Assembly: GCF_009389715.1 (NCBI RefSeq)
Contig: NC_052401.1
Span: 663,843 to 727,842 of the forward strand
Source of the DNA: Phoenix dactylifera
Taxonomy: Eukaryota > Streptophyta > Magnoliopsida > Arecales > Arecaceae
Length of the DNA stretch: 64,000 nucleotides
Direction of reading: 5' to 3'
A program made the position numbers and the translations under genes. Positions 44,572 through 57,336 of this stretch are shown here, in pieces. Position 1 is the stretch's first letter. The number at the start of each line of letters is the position of its first letter. The notes under the pieces are model-generated. The model saw nothing but the letters and a program-made list of their open reading frames with translations. It did not search any database and was not told where the DNA came from.

Positions 44572-45108
44572 GGAGCTTAATTCCTTGCTTGTCAGTGATG
44601 CATAGGAGGACTATTTTTTGTGCTTCCACTGCACATCTGATGCATAGGCTCCAAAAATATATCAGAACGTCCACTCATCTTAAAAGTGCATCGCCCAAAC
44701 TCTCCAAGGATAAGTATCCGAAATCCATTGCTGAGTGCCGGGAAAAAGGGCATGACAATGCAATGCACCGGCCATCGAACACCTTAGGCCATTACTTGAG
44801 TGTCGCACCCGGCTAAAAGAAATGGAGACGTTTGGGAAACCCATGCTTGCCTGCGTCTCTGAGTAGATGCACGAGTTTGTGTTGTAGAGAGAATTGGTTG
44901 CAAGGACTGACACCCCCATGTTTAGGGCAAGAGTGTCCGCAGCACTCTGATGAGTCCCACAAACCAGATAAATTAATGGATATTGGCTGGTCATCAGCGA
45001 GGGATTTGTTTTGGCATGGGCTCAATTTGTGTCGAACAAACTCGAGGTTTATATCGCATTCTAACCTGGAATGAAAGATGGATGGATTTGTTTTGGCATG
45101 GATTCAAT
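44572..45108. other. Intergenic
   Basis: Several short open frames on both strands (for example 44,680-44,994 minus) without recognisable domains; nothing supported. Confidence 0.4.
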
Positions 45109-45307
45109 CAGGAGCGGCCCAATGTATTTGGAGACCTAAAGCCGTTTTGACTTTGAAGCCTTCCCTGCAGTGGACCGGTCTAAGACCAACTCATAGAAAG
45201 GTCTTTTTTCTTTCCATTTTGTGTTTGAGGCCTTTCCTGCGGTGAGCATTCTTTGGGCCAGAGCCTTAAGCGACCTCCTAAGTCGCCTAAGGGTTAGGCC
45301 AGCCCTA
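45109..45307. mobile_element. Probable hAT-like MITE, 199 bp
   Basis: The left end CAGGAGCGGCCCAA and inverted right end TAGGGCTGGCCTAA match at 9 of 14 positions. The flanks GATTCAAT (45,101-45,108) and GGTTCAAT (45,308-45,315) match at 7 of 8, fitting an 8-bp hAT target duplication with one later change. No coding capacity. Confidence 0.55.
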
Positions 45308-45315
45308 GGTTCAAT

Positions 45316-47778
45316 TTCTATCTTTCTGCGATGGTTAAACAATAATGAGCAATATTTATATTTGAAAAATATAAGTATTTTAAACTGGTGCACGTAGAGG
45401 CTCACTAGCGACCAAGTTATAGTGCTTTCCATGCCCACAAGAAACCATTCATCAAACTGTTGAAGCCACGCCAAAGATACTTCCCACCATTGCCCACCTA
45501 GAAAAGGAAGTGAATAGGATCTTGAAACTCCAATCCTAAAACTTGGCAATTACGCTGAAGCTGTCTTCCCTTGAAATGAAAGCACTAGAATTTTGAGTGG
45601 CGAAGCTGTCGAGGTGCTCATGACTTGATAGCAAAGTTGCCGGAAGGCCACCCACTCGGATCATGGGACATAATTTAGGCATGCCACCATCTTTATTCCC
45701 ACTAACATGAGCATGGGCAAGGTGGCATGGTCTGTAACGGCTCTTTTTAGCCCCATAGAAAGCATAGACTACAGGTGGGGATTTCAATTCAAACTTGTGT
45801 TCTTAACAAAGAAACAACCAATGCACTAATGTGCCATGTCTAATGCATTTGAGTTGGTCTACTATATGAGTTGGGTCCAGATCAACAAAGGTCACCAAGG
45901 AAAAAGCATGACACATGGCCTCATCGGAGAAGATATGTCGACGGTCGCCGCATGCTCCAGAGTGACATGTTGTTGATTGCTCTCTTTGTGGTTGATTAGG
46001 TTCGATCCAATGTAACATCCATTATCTCGAGCCTTTTGGCCACCTCCCGACATGCATAAGAGATCATCAAGCATGTTCGTATTTAGAAACCCTAATGCCC
46101 CATTCTACATCAAAAAGAAATCTAGACCCCTCCTAAATAAATGGATGGATTTAGCCTATAAGCCACAACTTGTCCCAATCTTCTTCCTCAGATTCCTTAG
46201 CTTTGTTTGAATGACCACTCTTTCTTTTGGTAGGCTTTTTAGTTAAGCACGTAATGCCCACAAGGAGGATTACATGTGGAGCCGTGTTCTTCTACAGATG
46301 GTGGTTGTTGGAGGGGGAGGTACTACTACTTTTTTTTTTACTTAATCCACTAGCAAAAGGTAATTTGAGTGTAGCCCCACTCATCAATTATAGTTGTTCT
46401 GGTGAAGGCAAGGTTGAAAGCATGCTCGCACTATGATGATACCAAAAACCACCACTTAGACGCCACAAAGGCAAAGGTATTTTTCATAATGTTCTTTCTC
46501 CTCGACAACTAACAAGCTCTTTTCTTCTCTGTCCTAACATCCAAGAAGGCTTCTGCATTAGATCTCTAGCGTCACCAAACTGGTCAATGGTAGGAGAGAT
46601 TATAATGTGGAATTCATGGTGGTACTTTCTTAAAGTAAATGACAGCACAATAGTCAAAAGCATTTTGATATGATCGATCAGATAAAGAAAGCAATTCTTT
46701 CAATACGCTCAACTCGAATTACTTACAAAAATTTAGAAAAAATAAAAATTTTGGTTAAAGTAGGGATAGATTCCCTTCTCTTTCATTAACGAATAATAAA
46801 TCGAGATATATAGCTTCTATTTATACTAATCAAATCCGTCTTTCTATAAGCCAAGTCACATTTCTCTTCTAGATTAAAGAGGATACAAGTTTTCTGAAAA
46901 AGATTGACTTTGCGTGCAGATGCTTCACCTAACTCTTTTTGAATTAAGAGATACGTCCGATCAAAATCTTTTCCAAAAAAAAAAAAAAATTGGATCAGCC
47001 CACTTCGGGATCCAAAGGATTAAATTTGATCTTGAACGCTCGATGCCCACATCTCTAAGGAATGACTACATCATAGAGCTCGAAAAATTATTTGTTTTCA
47101 AAAAAAAAAAGAAAGCAATGCAATTGGATATTGTACGAACAAGTTGGGGCTTCCTGAAATTTAGCAGGCGATTTGACTTCCCAAATAATGAATCTTGCTC
47201 GAGACCCTTTGTAATCGCCCCTAAAATGGCCATAGTTATCCACAACGAGGGTGGTGAACCTCTTGCATCAATTTTATACAAAAATAAAGAGGATTTTATC
47301 ACAGAATTGGAACTCACTCTAAGCTTGAGTATCTTTAGACAGTGAGGGAGAGAAATAACACAAAAAGTATATCCAAAATGGAAGTCTATTCATGAATTCC
47401 CACTATAAAACAAAGGAGAGGTTCTAGCTCTCTCGTACCCATACAATTACATGTCACGCAAGAGATCGAGTTGATTGGTAATATGAAATCAGATTCCTTA
47501 AGCTGATAGGGTCTTTTTTGTTTGAAGCAAAACGACCTTAAGTTGAAAGTTATATATGTGTGTGTTTGTATGTATGCGTGTATATATATCCTTTGTTATC
47601 CACTTTTTAATTCATCTTTAGCTTTACCACGAAATGCATCCTGAATATGCGGGCTTCACAAATGGCTAACGAGATAGTTCTTATTATCATCCCGTGGACA
47701 TGAGGGCATTTAGTGCATTCTCGTCCAAATAACCATGAACATGCTTTCGGAATTGGAAAATTTTAATTCACCCATCAC
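45316..47778. other. Intergenic
   Basis: Nothing gene-like beyond short open frames with A-run lysine tracts (46,914-47,345 plus). These show no domain, signal peptide or conserved start context. Confidence 0.4.
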
Positions 47779-47779
47779 T

Positions 47780-47828
<49 letters not shown>

Positions 47829-47852
47829 GCACACATACATACATATATATAA
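47779..47852. repeat. (TA)n(CA)n(TA)n microsatellite
   Basis: TATATATA, about 13 CA units, then TATATATATATATA and degenerate CACATACATA repeats. Confidence 0.85.
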
Positions 47853-48205
47853 TCCGGTCGAGTGAATCTCCACTCAGATCCAATGAGGTCATGATTGGAT
47901 GATGAGGTCCAGTAACAATGATCCATGCTATTGGATACGCCCTATTGCAGCATTGCTTCTAAATTATTTACATACTAAAAATCATATAATTTGGAGACTC
48001 CTAGTCTGCATCAAGTGGTCAAAAATATGTATTATTTTATATTATTTAAACTAACCAATTTTTAACCATTTGATGCATAGGCTCGAGATCTCCATATCAT
48101 TCGATTTTGGGTATGTAAACAGTTTAACAATAATAAATGATATTTGATGGATAAGATCATCTTTATTAGATCCTTATTATTTAATCTTAATCTGAATGGA
48201 TCTAA

Positions 48206-48460
48206 GTAGAGAGAGAGAGAACTAGAAAATGAAACTATGTAGTTGAGGCACTCCTAGCTATTGAACTTATGTGTGTATATACATACATGCATACATATAT
48301 CCGTGTGTGTGTGTGTGTGTATAGAGAGAGAGAGAACTAGAGAATAAATCTATGACATTGAGACAATCCTAGCCATTGAACCTATGCATATAGAAAGAGA
48401 GAGAGAGAACTAGAGAATGAACCTATAACGTTGAGACACTCCTAGCCATTGAACGTGCAT
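48206..48460. repeat. Three-copy minisatellite, ~60-70 bp unit
   Basis: Three copies starting near 48,206, 48,323 and 48,395, each running GAGAGAGAACTAGA, then a block ending in CTCCTAGCCATTGAAC (with variants). Spacing is uneven because the first interval contains a (TG)n run at 48,303-48,320. Confidence 0.75.
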
Positions 48461-51427
48461 GAACACCGTCAAGCCAATGAGTCCGTTTTGTTGTGCAGGA
48501 AATTCTGCAATGAAAGCGAGGGGATGATATAAACGTCGTCCTATGATGGAAATGGTACACATTGCCGTGTCAAGTCCAAAACCTCTCGTCCTGTGACCCA
48601 ACCCCTTCTTTTGAAACTGGCTTGACATGTGTCCTGCATTTGTTTGCCCAGCATCATTCTAAATTTTTTTTCCTCCCATGGCCGCACCCTGATCATGATG
48701 GAGAAGAAAAGAACGCCCCATCGGTTGGTTTTTTAGAGACTTCTCCGTGCCCCGACAAACATATCTTTCTTTAGCCAAGTGACAATTTTAAACAAGATTA
48801 CCAACTCCCCAAATAATTCTGAAAACAAGCTTATCATGACAAATTTGAAACCATCCCTCCAAGTTATAGACCAATTTCTTCCCCATCAACCTAACAACAA
48901 GCATGTTACCCTCCTTGCGATTGTTCTACAATTGTATCGTTCTTCATCTTAGTGGCAATTTTGAGCTACCAAGTCCTGAAGTCACGATTCGTCATCTCCA
49001 AACCAGATTCTATATCGATACCATTCTATTATAGTATTGGTACATAGTTCGGTATAGTACAACTTAACATATCGAGTGTCGGTACTGTATCGCACAATGT
49101 ATTGATTTGGTACAATGGAATATACTATGGATCGCGGGGTGGGGAAGAGGAATCCATGAAGAATCCAGGAAAGAGCAGCGAAGGAACGTATACGATACGG
49201 CACACTCAGTATAGCAAACCTTATCCTAAATCATTCCTTTTTATGAAAACAAGGTTACTTCGGCGAACTTTGAACCTTTCAAAGCAAGTCTATTGCCAAA
49301 CCTAGCAACAAGCATATGATTCCCCTTGGATGCAGGATTGGGTGTATCTGCTAGTTTTATGTATCATCAAATATTGCTCCTTTCCTGCTGCATCATACAC
49401 GTGTGGACTTCCTCTTTGTACCTTTACCCTCACATCACTGGCACATGCGATGGCCCTTGCTTCCAAAAATAGTCAACTTCCTTTCCCTGCTACAATGTCA
49501 CATAGTAAGATGCAGAAGAACTTAACAAAAATAGTACAGATATTTCTAGGAGGGGAAATTTGTAAGTTGGAACAAATTCTTGAGTCCACCAGAACTTTTA
49601 AAATGAGAAAATTCTCAGCATTATCTACAGATAACAAAAAGGAAGGTGGATGTTATCTAATTGATAACTAAAGAAGAGTATGAAGACCATTCTAATATTA
49701 AAATTTAGAACTGAAAAAAAAATATTGTAGATGCTTTTTTGTGATGGTTACTGCACAATTTCCTCTAATTTGCCCTCCAAGGAGCCTTCTGATTTTAAAA
49801 ATCTTAGGAGAAAAAGTTTCTCAGCATAACTCTAACCTCCACTGCTTGAGAAGGATACCTAGCTCCATTATAATTTGTCAAACTTGGCCTAATTAAATAG
49901 AATCAAAACCGCTATGTGCGCTCTATGCACCTTTCATCAGAGTAAAAACCTATGTGGCATCAGTTTTATTTTTTATTTTTTATTTTTTAAAATAAAAACA
50001 AAGATGAAGATAAAAATATGTTTGGTAATATTGTTTCTATTTTTATTAAATTTTTTTTAAAATAAACATTTATATTTTTGTACTACAATCGTTAACACCA
50101 TCATTGTCACCTTTGTCCCCATCACTATCATTACCTTTATTATTAGTGCCACCATCTGGACACAATGCTACTGCTACGATTATCATCTTCGCTACGCCAT
50201 TGCAAGCACCACAACCACCGCCATTGTAATGAACTTTGTTAGACCAGCATATTGTCATCTTCATCGTTGCCCTCATCATAGTTGCCTCCACTATATGGCT
50301 GCCATCTTCTACCCTAGCACCACCAATATCACCTCTGTGACACCACCATCCTATCACTACCTCCTTTATCACCACTAATTACCGTTATATTTTTATTTTT
50401 TTAAAAAAAATGAATTATACCACATATTTTATATTTTGAAAATTGAAAAGTATGCAAAAAAAATATTTTTATTTTTGAAAATATATAAAAAAAGATACCA
50501 AACAACACCTAGCATAACCGTATTATTGTTTAATGAATAAAAATAATTAAAATACAAGTTAAAAATCACTTTTGGCACTATATCTTTTGGTGCAACCATT
50601 CATCATTATACGACTATGTTAATTGTCTGGCTAAATGGGGCCTAGCATACTAATGATTCTCTTTCTTTTTTTATTATATCATTTTTTAAAAAAGGAATAA
50701 GTATATCGGTTAACAAAGAGTAACTAGGATAAAAATTAGTACTTAATAAGTAGCTATCTTTCTAGATTACAACAGAATGATTTTTTCATTAAAAAAAACT
50801 TATAAAATTATGAAATTCACTAAGTTGGATATACCGCAACAACACAACTAAATTAGGCAATTATAATGCCGAAACAATTTTAAATAGTCCTCTTACTCAA
50901 GTCATGGTTACATTTTGCCAGCAATTGTCGAGAACTTGTTATTTAGGAAAAAAAGAGGAATATTTTCTATAAAAGGATTGTCATTTTAAAGCTGGATTCC
51001 TTAAATTGGTTATGGCATCTTGACGTGAATAAGATTTCTGATAACATAAAGAATACTAAATAGAATTTTAAGTTTCATGAATTATTTTGAAAGAGTGTAA
51101 AAGTGAAACTCCGAGGATCCCAAGGGCTGAACCACATGCTTATCCACTCCTAGAACATGCTTAAAATCGAGTATTCAATCACAATGGAAAGAATATGAAA
51201 ATTACCGTTCAAATGCTTATGGTGCAGAAAAAGAATGAAAAAAAGTTATTCATTTTTGTTTCTCTCTCTAAAACACTAAATTTTTTTTAGGAGAGAAGTC
51301 TGGATGTCAATAATGTTAAGAAATATAGAAAAGAGAGGGGGAGAGAGAAACTACCGGTAGCTTTTTCTTTTCTTTCAACTATTCACTCTCTCTTTTAAAT
51401 GTTAGATAACTTTGGTCAGGCTAGTCC
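48461..51427. other. Intergenic
   Basis: No gene recognised. Around 49,010-49,220 a block of GGTATAGTAC/GGTACTGTATCG words resembles the patch at 56,010-56,150. 50,090-50,380 is a CACCAT/CATCAC-rich low-complexity tract flanked by poly-T/poly-A-rich arms, possibly a decayed MITE. Confidence 0.4.
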
Positions 51428-51435
51428 ATCATGGG

Positions 51436-52396
51436 TAAGGCTGCAAATGGGTCGGGTCGACACGGGTCGACCCGACCCGACCCGACCCGCGTAGACCCGA
51501 CCCGATCCGAATTTTAGGATCCGCGGGTCCGGATCGGATCCTAAAATTGGACCCGAATCATTTTCTGGGTCGGGTCTGGATTTACCAAATGGACCCGACC
51601 TGACCCGAATGGATCCGAAGAGAGAGAGAGAGAGGAAAAACAAAAGAAAGTCTTTTCTTTTTCTTTTTCTTTTTCTTTTTTTTGGCGTGGGTTGTGGTAC
51701 TGTTGGTCAGTGTGGGAGGATAGCAAGTTAGCAACAAGCATAGGTTCACAGAATCCAAAGGAACGTCGGCCCGTCAGGATTCTCTCTCGATCTATTACAC
51801 TGTTGAGACCTCTGGTGTCTCGGTAGCTGCCTTTTTTTTTTTTTTTCCTTCTGTTTTTTGGTTTTTGTTTCTTTTAACTTTTGAAGGGAGAAAGTGAGGG
51901 AACACTGCAACTGAATATGGGTCATGTGCCAGTTTTCTGTAATGGAATTGGATTTTGGAAGAAGGTCTGGGATTTTTTTTGTCCTCGTGAGAGGGGAGCT
52001 GGGAGACACGGAGTTCCGTTCAATCAGTCATATAGATAAAAAATAGTGTGATATGAAATTTGGCTTGTAGACCGACTTAGTTAGTAAGTCATGGGTCATC
52101 TGTTCTGACTGAAGCTCAATTGCAAAGTCTTTCAAGTCATGGGTCACCCAGCACCTCATAATTATGATATGACCAAATTAGATTTGCCTAAATTTTTTCC
52201 CAAAAGCACAAAAAAATTGGACCCGATCGGACCCGGACCCGACCCGAATCAGATCCGGACCCAACCCGAACCCGATCCGACCCAACCCGATCTTCAACCG
52301 GGTCGGGTCCGGATCCAAAATTAGGACCCGAACAAAAAATCGGGTCGGATCGGGGTCACCTAGGACCCGACCCGACCCGACCCATTTGCACCCCTA
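51436..52396. mobile_element. Non-autonomous hAT element, 961 bp
   Basis: Exact 8-bp target duplication ATCATGGG (51,428-51,435 and 52,397-52,404). The terminal inverted repeats begin TAAGGCTG (left) and TAGGGGTG (right, inverted) and continue identically with CAAATGGGTCGGGTC, 21 of 23 matching. Inside both ends lie clusters of GGGTCGGGTC/GACCCGACCC subterminal repeats and a GGATCC-centred palindrome near 51,510-51,545. The middle is AT-rich with a T/C-rich run; no transposase frame. Confidence 0.93.
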
Positions 52397-52404
52397 ATCA
52401 TGGG

Positions 52405-53029
52405 TGGCCCAACCAGGCTCCAAAATCAACACTTTTAAATACTTTCTCCAACTAAATTAACCTAAACAATGTAATTGTTACATAGAAATCTTATCCACAA
52501 AATGTTATACAATCAATATGTAGCCTCTCTATAGCTCCTACTTCGACATCTCGTATATGATTTTTCTTTTTTTTAATTATGATTCTAGTGGACAATGAAG
52601 CAATAAAAGAGCTGCACATCATCTATCGTCTATGTAACTTTTTTCTATAAAATTTCGATGTTGTTCAAATAATTCTTCCTTAGCACGCAGCCATGATTTT
52701 TTTTTTTTTTTGTTGTTCATTCTCTATTTTAAACATGGTGCTAAGCATACATATGCAATAATTAAACCACCTATCTCTCCTTGATTCATGTCATGGGAAG
52801 TCTACTTAATGAAAATGAGATCTTGTGCTAGGCACTATATATATTTTCTCTTTTTCACAATTTTTACTACAATCTTCAGTAAAGGCCGGGTGACTATCTC
52901 TGCTTTATTAATTAAAAAGAAATGCTGGAATGTTTCTTCCATGGCAGAGACAGAATAGGGCTCTGGGGATAATATTTGTTTTTTTTTCTCTCTTACTGTC
53001 GCAATGGGAAGTGGGTGGCACATTCCTGG
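52405..53029. other. Intergenic
   Basis: AT-rich, nothing recognised. Confidence 0.4.
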
Positions 53030-53430
53030 CTCACGCCATCGTCCCCATCACCATGGGATATGTGGTGGATGAGCTAGAGGTCTCGAGTTCGAAACCCAAG
53101 CATCGCATTGGGGGGGGGGGGGGGAGGGAATGTTGGACATATTCTGCCGGCCGCTGTGCGGGCCATACCTTACGAAGTCCCTCAGCAGCAAAGGGAGGGT
53201 CCCTGTCAGCATGTCCTGCCGCCTGCCAACGGCGATGGCTTGGTTAGTAGGTGGGTTATACCCGAGGGTCCCTGAACCCATGGCGAGGCCAGGTGGGAGT
53301 CCGGGATGGGCGAGGCCTGGTCGGAGTCGATTCGTAGCGCTGCCTTTGGTGGGGTTTAAGGAAATAGAGTTGCGCCTTCACTAACACCAGTCGGTTTTGG
53401 TGTAATGGTAGCGCTTGATCCTTCAAAAGA
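53030..53430 (+). other. Possible tRNA-derived SINE-like dispersed repeat
   Basis: Contains GAGTTCGAAACCC (53,089-53,101), a fair match to the RNA polymerase III B box, preceded by the GGATATGTGGTGGATGAGC segment, and a 15-G run at 53,110-53,124. The leading ~40 bp recur at 53,836-53,875. Near 53,393 the string GGTTTTGGTGTAATGGTAGC resembles a tRNA-Gln 5' half, but no matching acceptor or T arm follows. No target duplication established. Confidence 0.3.
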
Positions 53431-53605
53431 CACATGCCTCTTAAAATACCTATAACTTTCCAACCATAACTCGGATTTTAATGTTCTTAGGCTTGTTGGA
53501 AAGAAGAGAAAGAGACTTGAAACTTTATGTTAATACCTTTTCTAAATTCGGCCATTTAATGCTCTGAAAATGGCATGCAAATTGTATGACGTCCATGCAC
53601 CTGCA

Positions 53606-54095
53606 TCAGCGACAGTCCTTGTTGGGCCCCACATGACAAGGAATGTACAAGAGTGCCTTTGAGTGACGTGGCAGCTTGCCGGGCATTTGGACCCACCAGG
53701 CTGCCAACTACTACTATTACTATTACTATTTTTTCTTCTTCCTTCTTTCTTCTTTATTCTTCTTCCGTCGCCATCGTTTACGCACAACAAATATGAGTAC
53801 AGCTCAAAGAGCCAGACATTCGAAGTCGTTTCTTGCCGCCGTCCCTATCACCATGAGATATGTGGTGGATGATGGCAGCGGTCCTTATTGGGCCCACATG
53901 ATAAGGAACGTACAAGAGTGCCTCTGAGTGACGTGGCAGCTTGCACAGCCGCACAAGCATTTGGACCCACCAGGCAACCAACTACTACTACCACTACTTC
54001 TACTATTTCTTCTTCTTTCGCCGTCGTTGCTCACACACAACAAATATGAGTACAGCTCAAAGAACTAGACACCCAAAGTCGTTTCATGCAGCCCT
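53606..54095. repeat. Direct duplication, ~240 bp units 265 bp apart
   Basis: 53,606-53,843 and 53,871-54,095 share GAGTGACGTGGCAGCTTGC, CATTTGGACCCACCAGGC and AATATGAGTACAGCTCAAAG in the same order, with different lengths of a CTACTA/CTTCTT-rich tract in between. No coding signal. Confidence 0.8.
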
Positions 54096-54889
54096 TATGC
54101 ATAATGTAAGCTAAGCTACGTCCGACGTCCAAAGCTTCTAGAACTAGGCCTAGATTATAAGTGGAAACCTTTCTCAAACATAATATGTATGTAAAAAATT
54201 TTGAGTGCATTAAGAAGAGTCCACATAAATTATGCATGTTTTATAAACCAAAGTCATCAATTTGAAATGCCAAACCATTTGTTTCATGCTACTCTTGCTC
54301 TTGCACCTGCTTCCAAAGTATCAGCTTTTTTTAATGTGTTAAAAGTTTCGAGTTCACTAAAAAAAAGACACCTATTAATCAAGCATATGTTCTTTATTCG
54401 AGAAGCCCAAATGTCATGCTCTCCCCTACTTCATACGTTTTGCCATATTTCATAGATCTCAATAATCCTTAAAATTGACTGCACTAATTAAATATTTTAA
54501 ATTCATTTTAAGAAGAAATTTCAGTTGATCATTTGCGGTTTTGACATTAGCACTGAATCTTCTATTCGACATATCAAATCAGTTTTGGTGCATTATTCCA
54601 CCTACTTCATATCTGGTGAGTTTTATTTCTTGCCTACTTCTATCCATTGGGAGTTACCTTTTTATCCAGAAAAGTTTTTTTTTTCTTGAGAAAAAAGATG
54701 GGACTCCAACTGAGCCTATCTGAATTTTATTAATATCATAGAATTCAAATGTAAAAGTTTAACAAAAAATAGCTCAAGATAACAATGATTTTAAAAAATA
54801 ATTTTCTCTTTGATACTTATCATCCATAGACCATAGACAAAGCTCAAACCTTCCAAACACCACAAAAATATGAAAAAGAAGGATCTGCC
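54096..54889. other. Intergenic
   Basis: Nothing recognised apart from short poly-T and AT-rich stretches. Confidence 0.4.
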
Positions 54890-55136
54890 TCTCAAATCAA
54901 CCTTATTTCTTAAGTACTCTGAAACTTGCTCAGAGTAACAAGTGAACAGTTGTTTCTTTTTTTATCACAGCACAACACCCATGAGGAAGGATTAGGCCTA
55001 GATCTCTTTTCAATTTATGAAGCATCCCATCCCATTCTACGCTTCTTCTCAATCCTCTTCACCCTCCAAACACCCCAAAAGATGAGAGAGGAGCACTATT
55101 TCTCCACGTAATCTTACTTCCAAAGAACTCCAGAAG
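54890..55136 (-). mobile_element. LINE zf-RVT remnant (fragment)
   Basis: The minus-strand translation gives a degraded zf-RVT-like stretch (GCCAVIKKETTVHLL) similar to the fragment just right of 55,697. The two flank a younger LINE 3' fragment. Confidence 0.45.
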
Positions 55137-55697
55137 TTTTTTTTTTTGGTACAACGGCAGCTCTCATACACTGAGTGTAAGCACAGCCCAAAGAATCAGA
55201 TAATAAAAGTAAATACAAGGGAGATAAAACATAGGCATGGGTCTCTCAGATAAAATCTTCGAAGTGATGAGCTGCACATGATATCACCCAATCTGCAACG
55301 CTATTGACCTCTCTGAAGACATGGGTAGCTCGAAAGACAACGCATTTGCCTAAAAGTTGGCGAATGTGATGAAGCAGCCGCGTCCCCCTAACGGCACTCT
55401 CGGGACCCAAGATCCCCTTGGTCACTATATCGGAGTCCTCAAGCATGATACGGTCTGCCCCCAGCACCTGTCTGGCGTAGGAGACCCCCTCCCAGACAAC
55501 TCTAACCTCGGCACCAGCGATGAACTGATCGAAAATATGTCAACCCCCGACAGCCATTAGTCTGGTCTGCTGATCCCTGATGACGAACCCGATGCTGCAA
55601 CAACTATTCTCCTTGACACTATCGTCGAAATTCATCTTGGAGAAGCCAGGAGGTGGGGGCTCTCAAGATATAAGCATAATCCTAGGCGCTACTAGAT
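55137..55697 (-). mobile_element. 5'-truncated LINE, 3' end with RNase H and poly-A
   Basis: Poly-T at 55,137-55,147 is the poly-A tail of a minus-strand element. Upstream it reads PPGFSKMNFDDSV, SIGFVIRDQQTRL, GADRIMLEDSDIV and ATHVFREVNSVADWV, parallel to the full LINE. The 3' UTR end (GAGCTGCCGTTGTACC before the A-run) resembles the full LINE end, so it belongs to the same or a sister family. A few stops and frameshifts. Confidence 0.85.
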
Positions 55698-56740
55698 AAG
55701 AACAAGTTGTTTCTTCTTTGCCACAACACATGCAAGGAAGGATGAGGCTTTTCCAAATTACCTGCCGTAAGAACTTTGCCCTTGGAAGCCAGCCATCAAA
55801 ATAACCTCACTTTCTCAGAAATCTTCATTCTCCAAAAGATCAAATAAAATTCTTTCAGTTCACCCCCAAAAATGATGAACTTAAAACAAGAGCCTACCGT
55901 AAATAAACTGGAAGGTCACCAATGCCATCTCAAATTTATCATTAACAAAGAAGGTGAGATCAGATTGAGAATGTCCATGTGCTAGTAATACTTTAGAATA
56001 AGATATGTCATCCCGTACTGGACTGAACGATATGGGGCACACCATACCATATTGGTTCAATACCGCCAATACTCGATGTACTGAACTGGCCTCAATACTG
56101 GATGTACTTATATAATAACAGGATAGCACCGGTATGAGATTTTGATACCGAGATGACGTATCTTGCTTCAAAAAATTGTTCCAAAACTAACCTTCTGCAA
56201 ATGATGATCCAAAAGAAGCAACCTTTGACTGAAACCTTATTTGGAACTACAGAAACGGATTGATCCATAACCAAAAGGAATAAACCCAAAAAAAGGCTAG
56301 CCGATTCAAACTGATCCAACCATCTATCCGACCAAAGTATGATCCTTTGCCCATTTCCTAGCATGAGAGTGGTTTCACACATAAAGTTCATGCCCTTCGT
56401 TTTCAATATACCCCGCCAGTAAAAAGAAATACCATTTCTTAGTCCATTGTACCAGAATCTTCTGTTATTATAATAGAAACAATATATCAGAGACTTCCAC
56501 AAGCCTGGTTCACCATCAAGGAATTTCCCCTAATATTTGGCTAACAAGGATATATAGAAGTTCCTTGGATCCTTGACTCCTAAACCTACTTGAGTCTTTC
56601 CCATGCATACCAATTTTCAATTGACTAGACAATGACCCTTGCTCATAGATAGATAAAAAAGACCTTCTAATACAATCCAATTTCTTGACTACCCAATCCG
56701 ACACCCAAGAAAAATATATCACGCAGCATTGTTTTTCTCA
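55698..56740 (-). mobile_element. LINE ORF2 remnants (RT thumb, linker, zf-RVT start)
   Basis: On the minus strand, from high to low coordinates: SDWVVKKLDCIRRSFLSIYE (about 56,600-56,700, thumb region), WRGILKTKGMNFMCE with LGNGQRIILWSDRWLDQF (about 56,310-56,430, linker), a 56,010-56,150 patch of unrelated repeat, then MKISEKVRLF and WLASKGKVLTAGNL (about 55,750-55,840, zf-RVT start). This is the normal LINE order, broken by stops and by a small insertion. It is a different subfamily from the full LINE. Confidence 0.65.
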
Positions 56741-57336
56741 ACTATGTCAAGTGGTGAGAAAAATTCAGAGTTGTAGATCTTGTAACAAGATTGAGAGGAA
56801 TAAGCCTAACACAAATATAAAGTTAGGAAAGCTATAATCTGTTTCCAGCAACGACATGCAAATTTATGCCATGAGTCCCGTTAAAGCTGAATAAACACAA
56901 TTATATGACAGCATCTATTGCACACTCACCAGCAAATGATGAACATGAACAAAATTCCTTGTCGTGGTAGCTGTTGTAACAAAATTACAAGGAACCTGCA
57001 TGGTATAGACAGAAGGCTAAAAGCCAATATGTTTTCTAATTAAAGCTGAATAATCTCTCTTTCCACCAACTTTTCTCCTTTATTTTTTTGAATGAAAGGG
57101 AGGCAGGGATGGCAACCTGGCTTTTATTAAAGATTAGAAAAAAAAAAAATTACAGAAGAAAGGAAGGAAGATTTGAAAAAGTTATATTACAGCTGGTATA
57201 TGGAACAAGGTTAAAGAGAGAGAGGGAGAGAGACCAAACATCTTTTATATCAGCCTTCATGAAGATCTCTAGGAATATTATTAACCTTGCCAAATTCTTC
57301 TGATTCTGACAAAAGATCTTGGTCACATAAAGTACC
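56741..57336. other. Intergenic
   Basis: Nothing gene-like seen; a short GA run near 57,214-57,232. Confidence 0.4.

Noticed and set aside
46914-47345. 143-codon plus-strand frame
   Set aside because: No recognisable domain, poly-A runs encoded as lysine, no nearby promoter or splice evidence.
53393-53425. tRNA-Gln-like string GGTTTTGGTGTAATGGTAGC
   Set aside because: Only the 5' half resembles a tRNA; no anticodon stem, T arm or acceptor complement follows.
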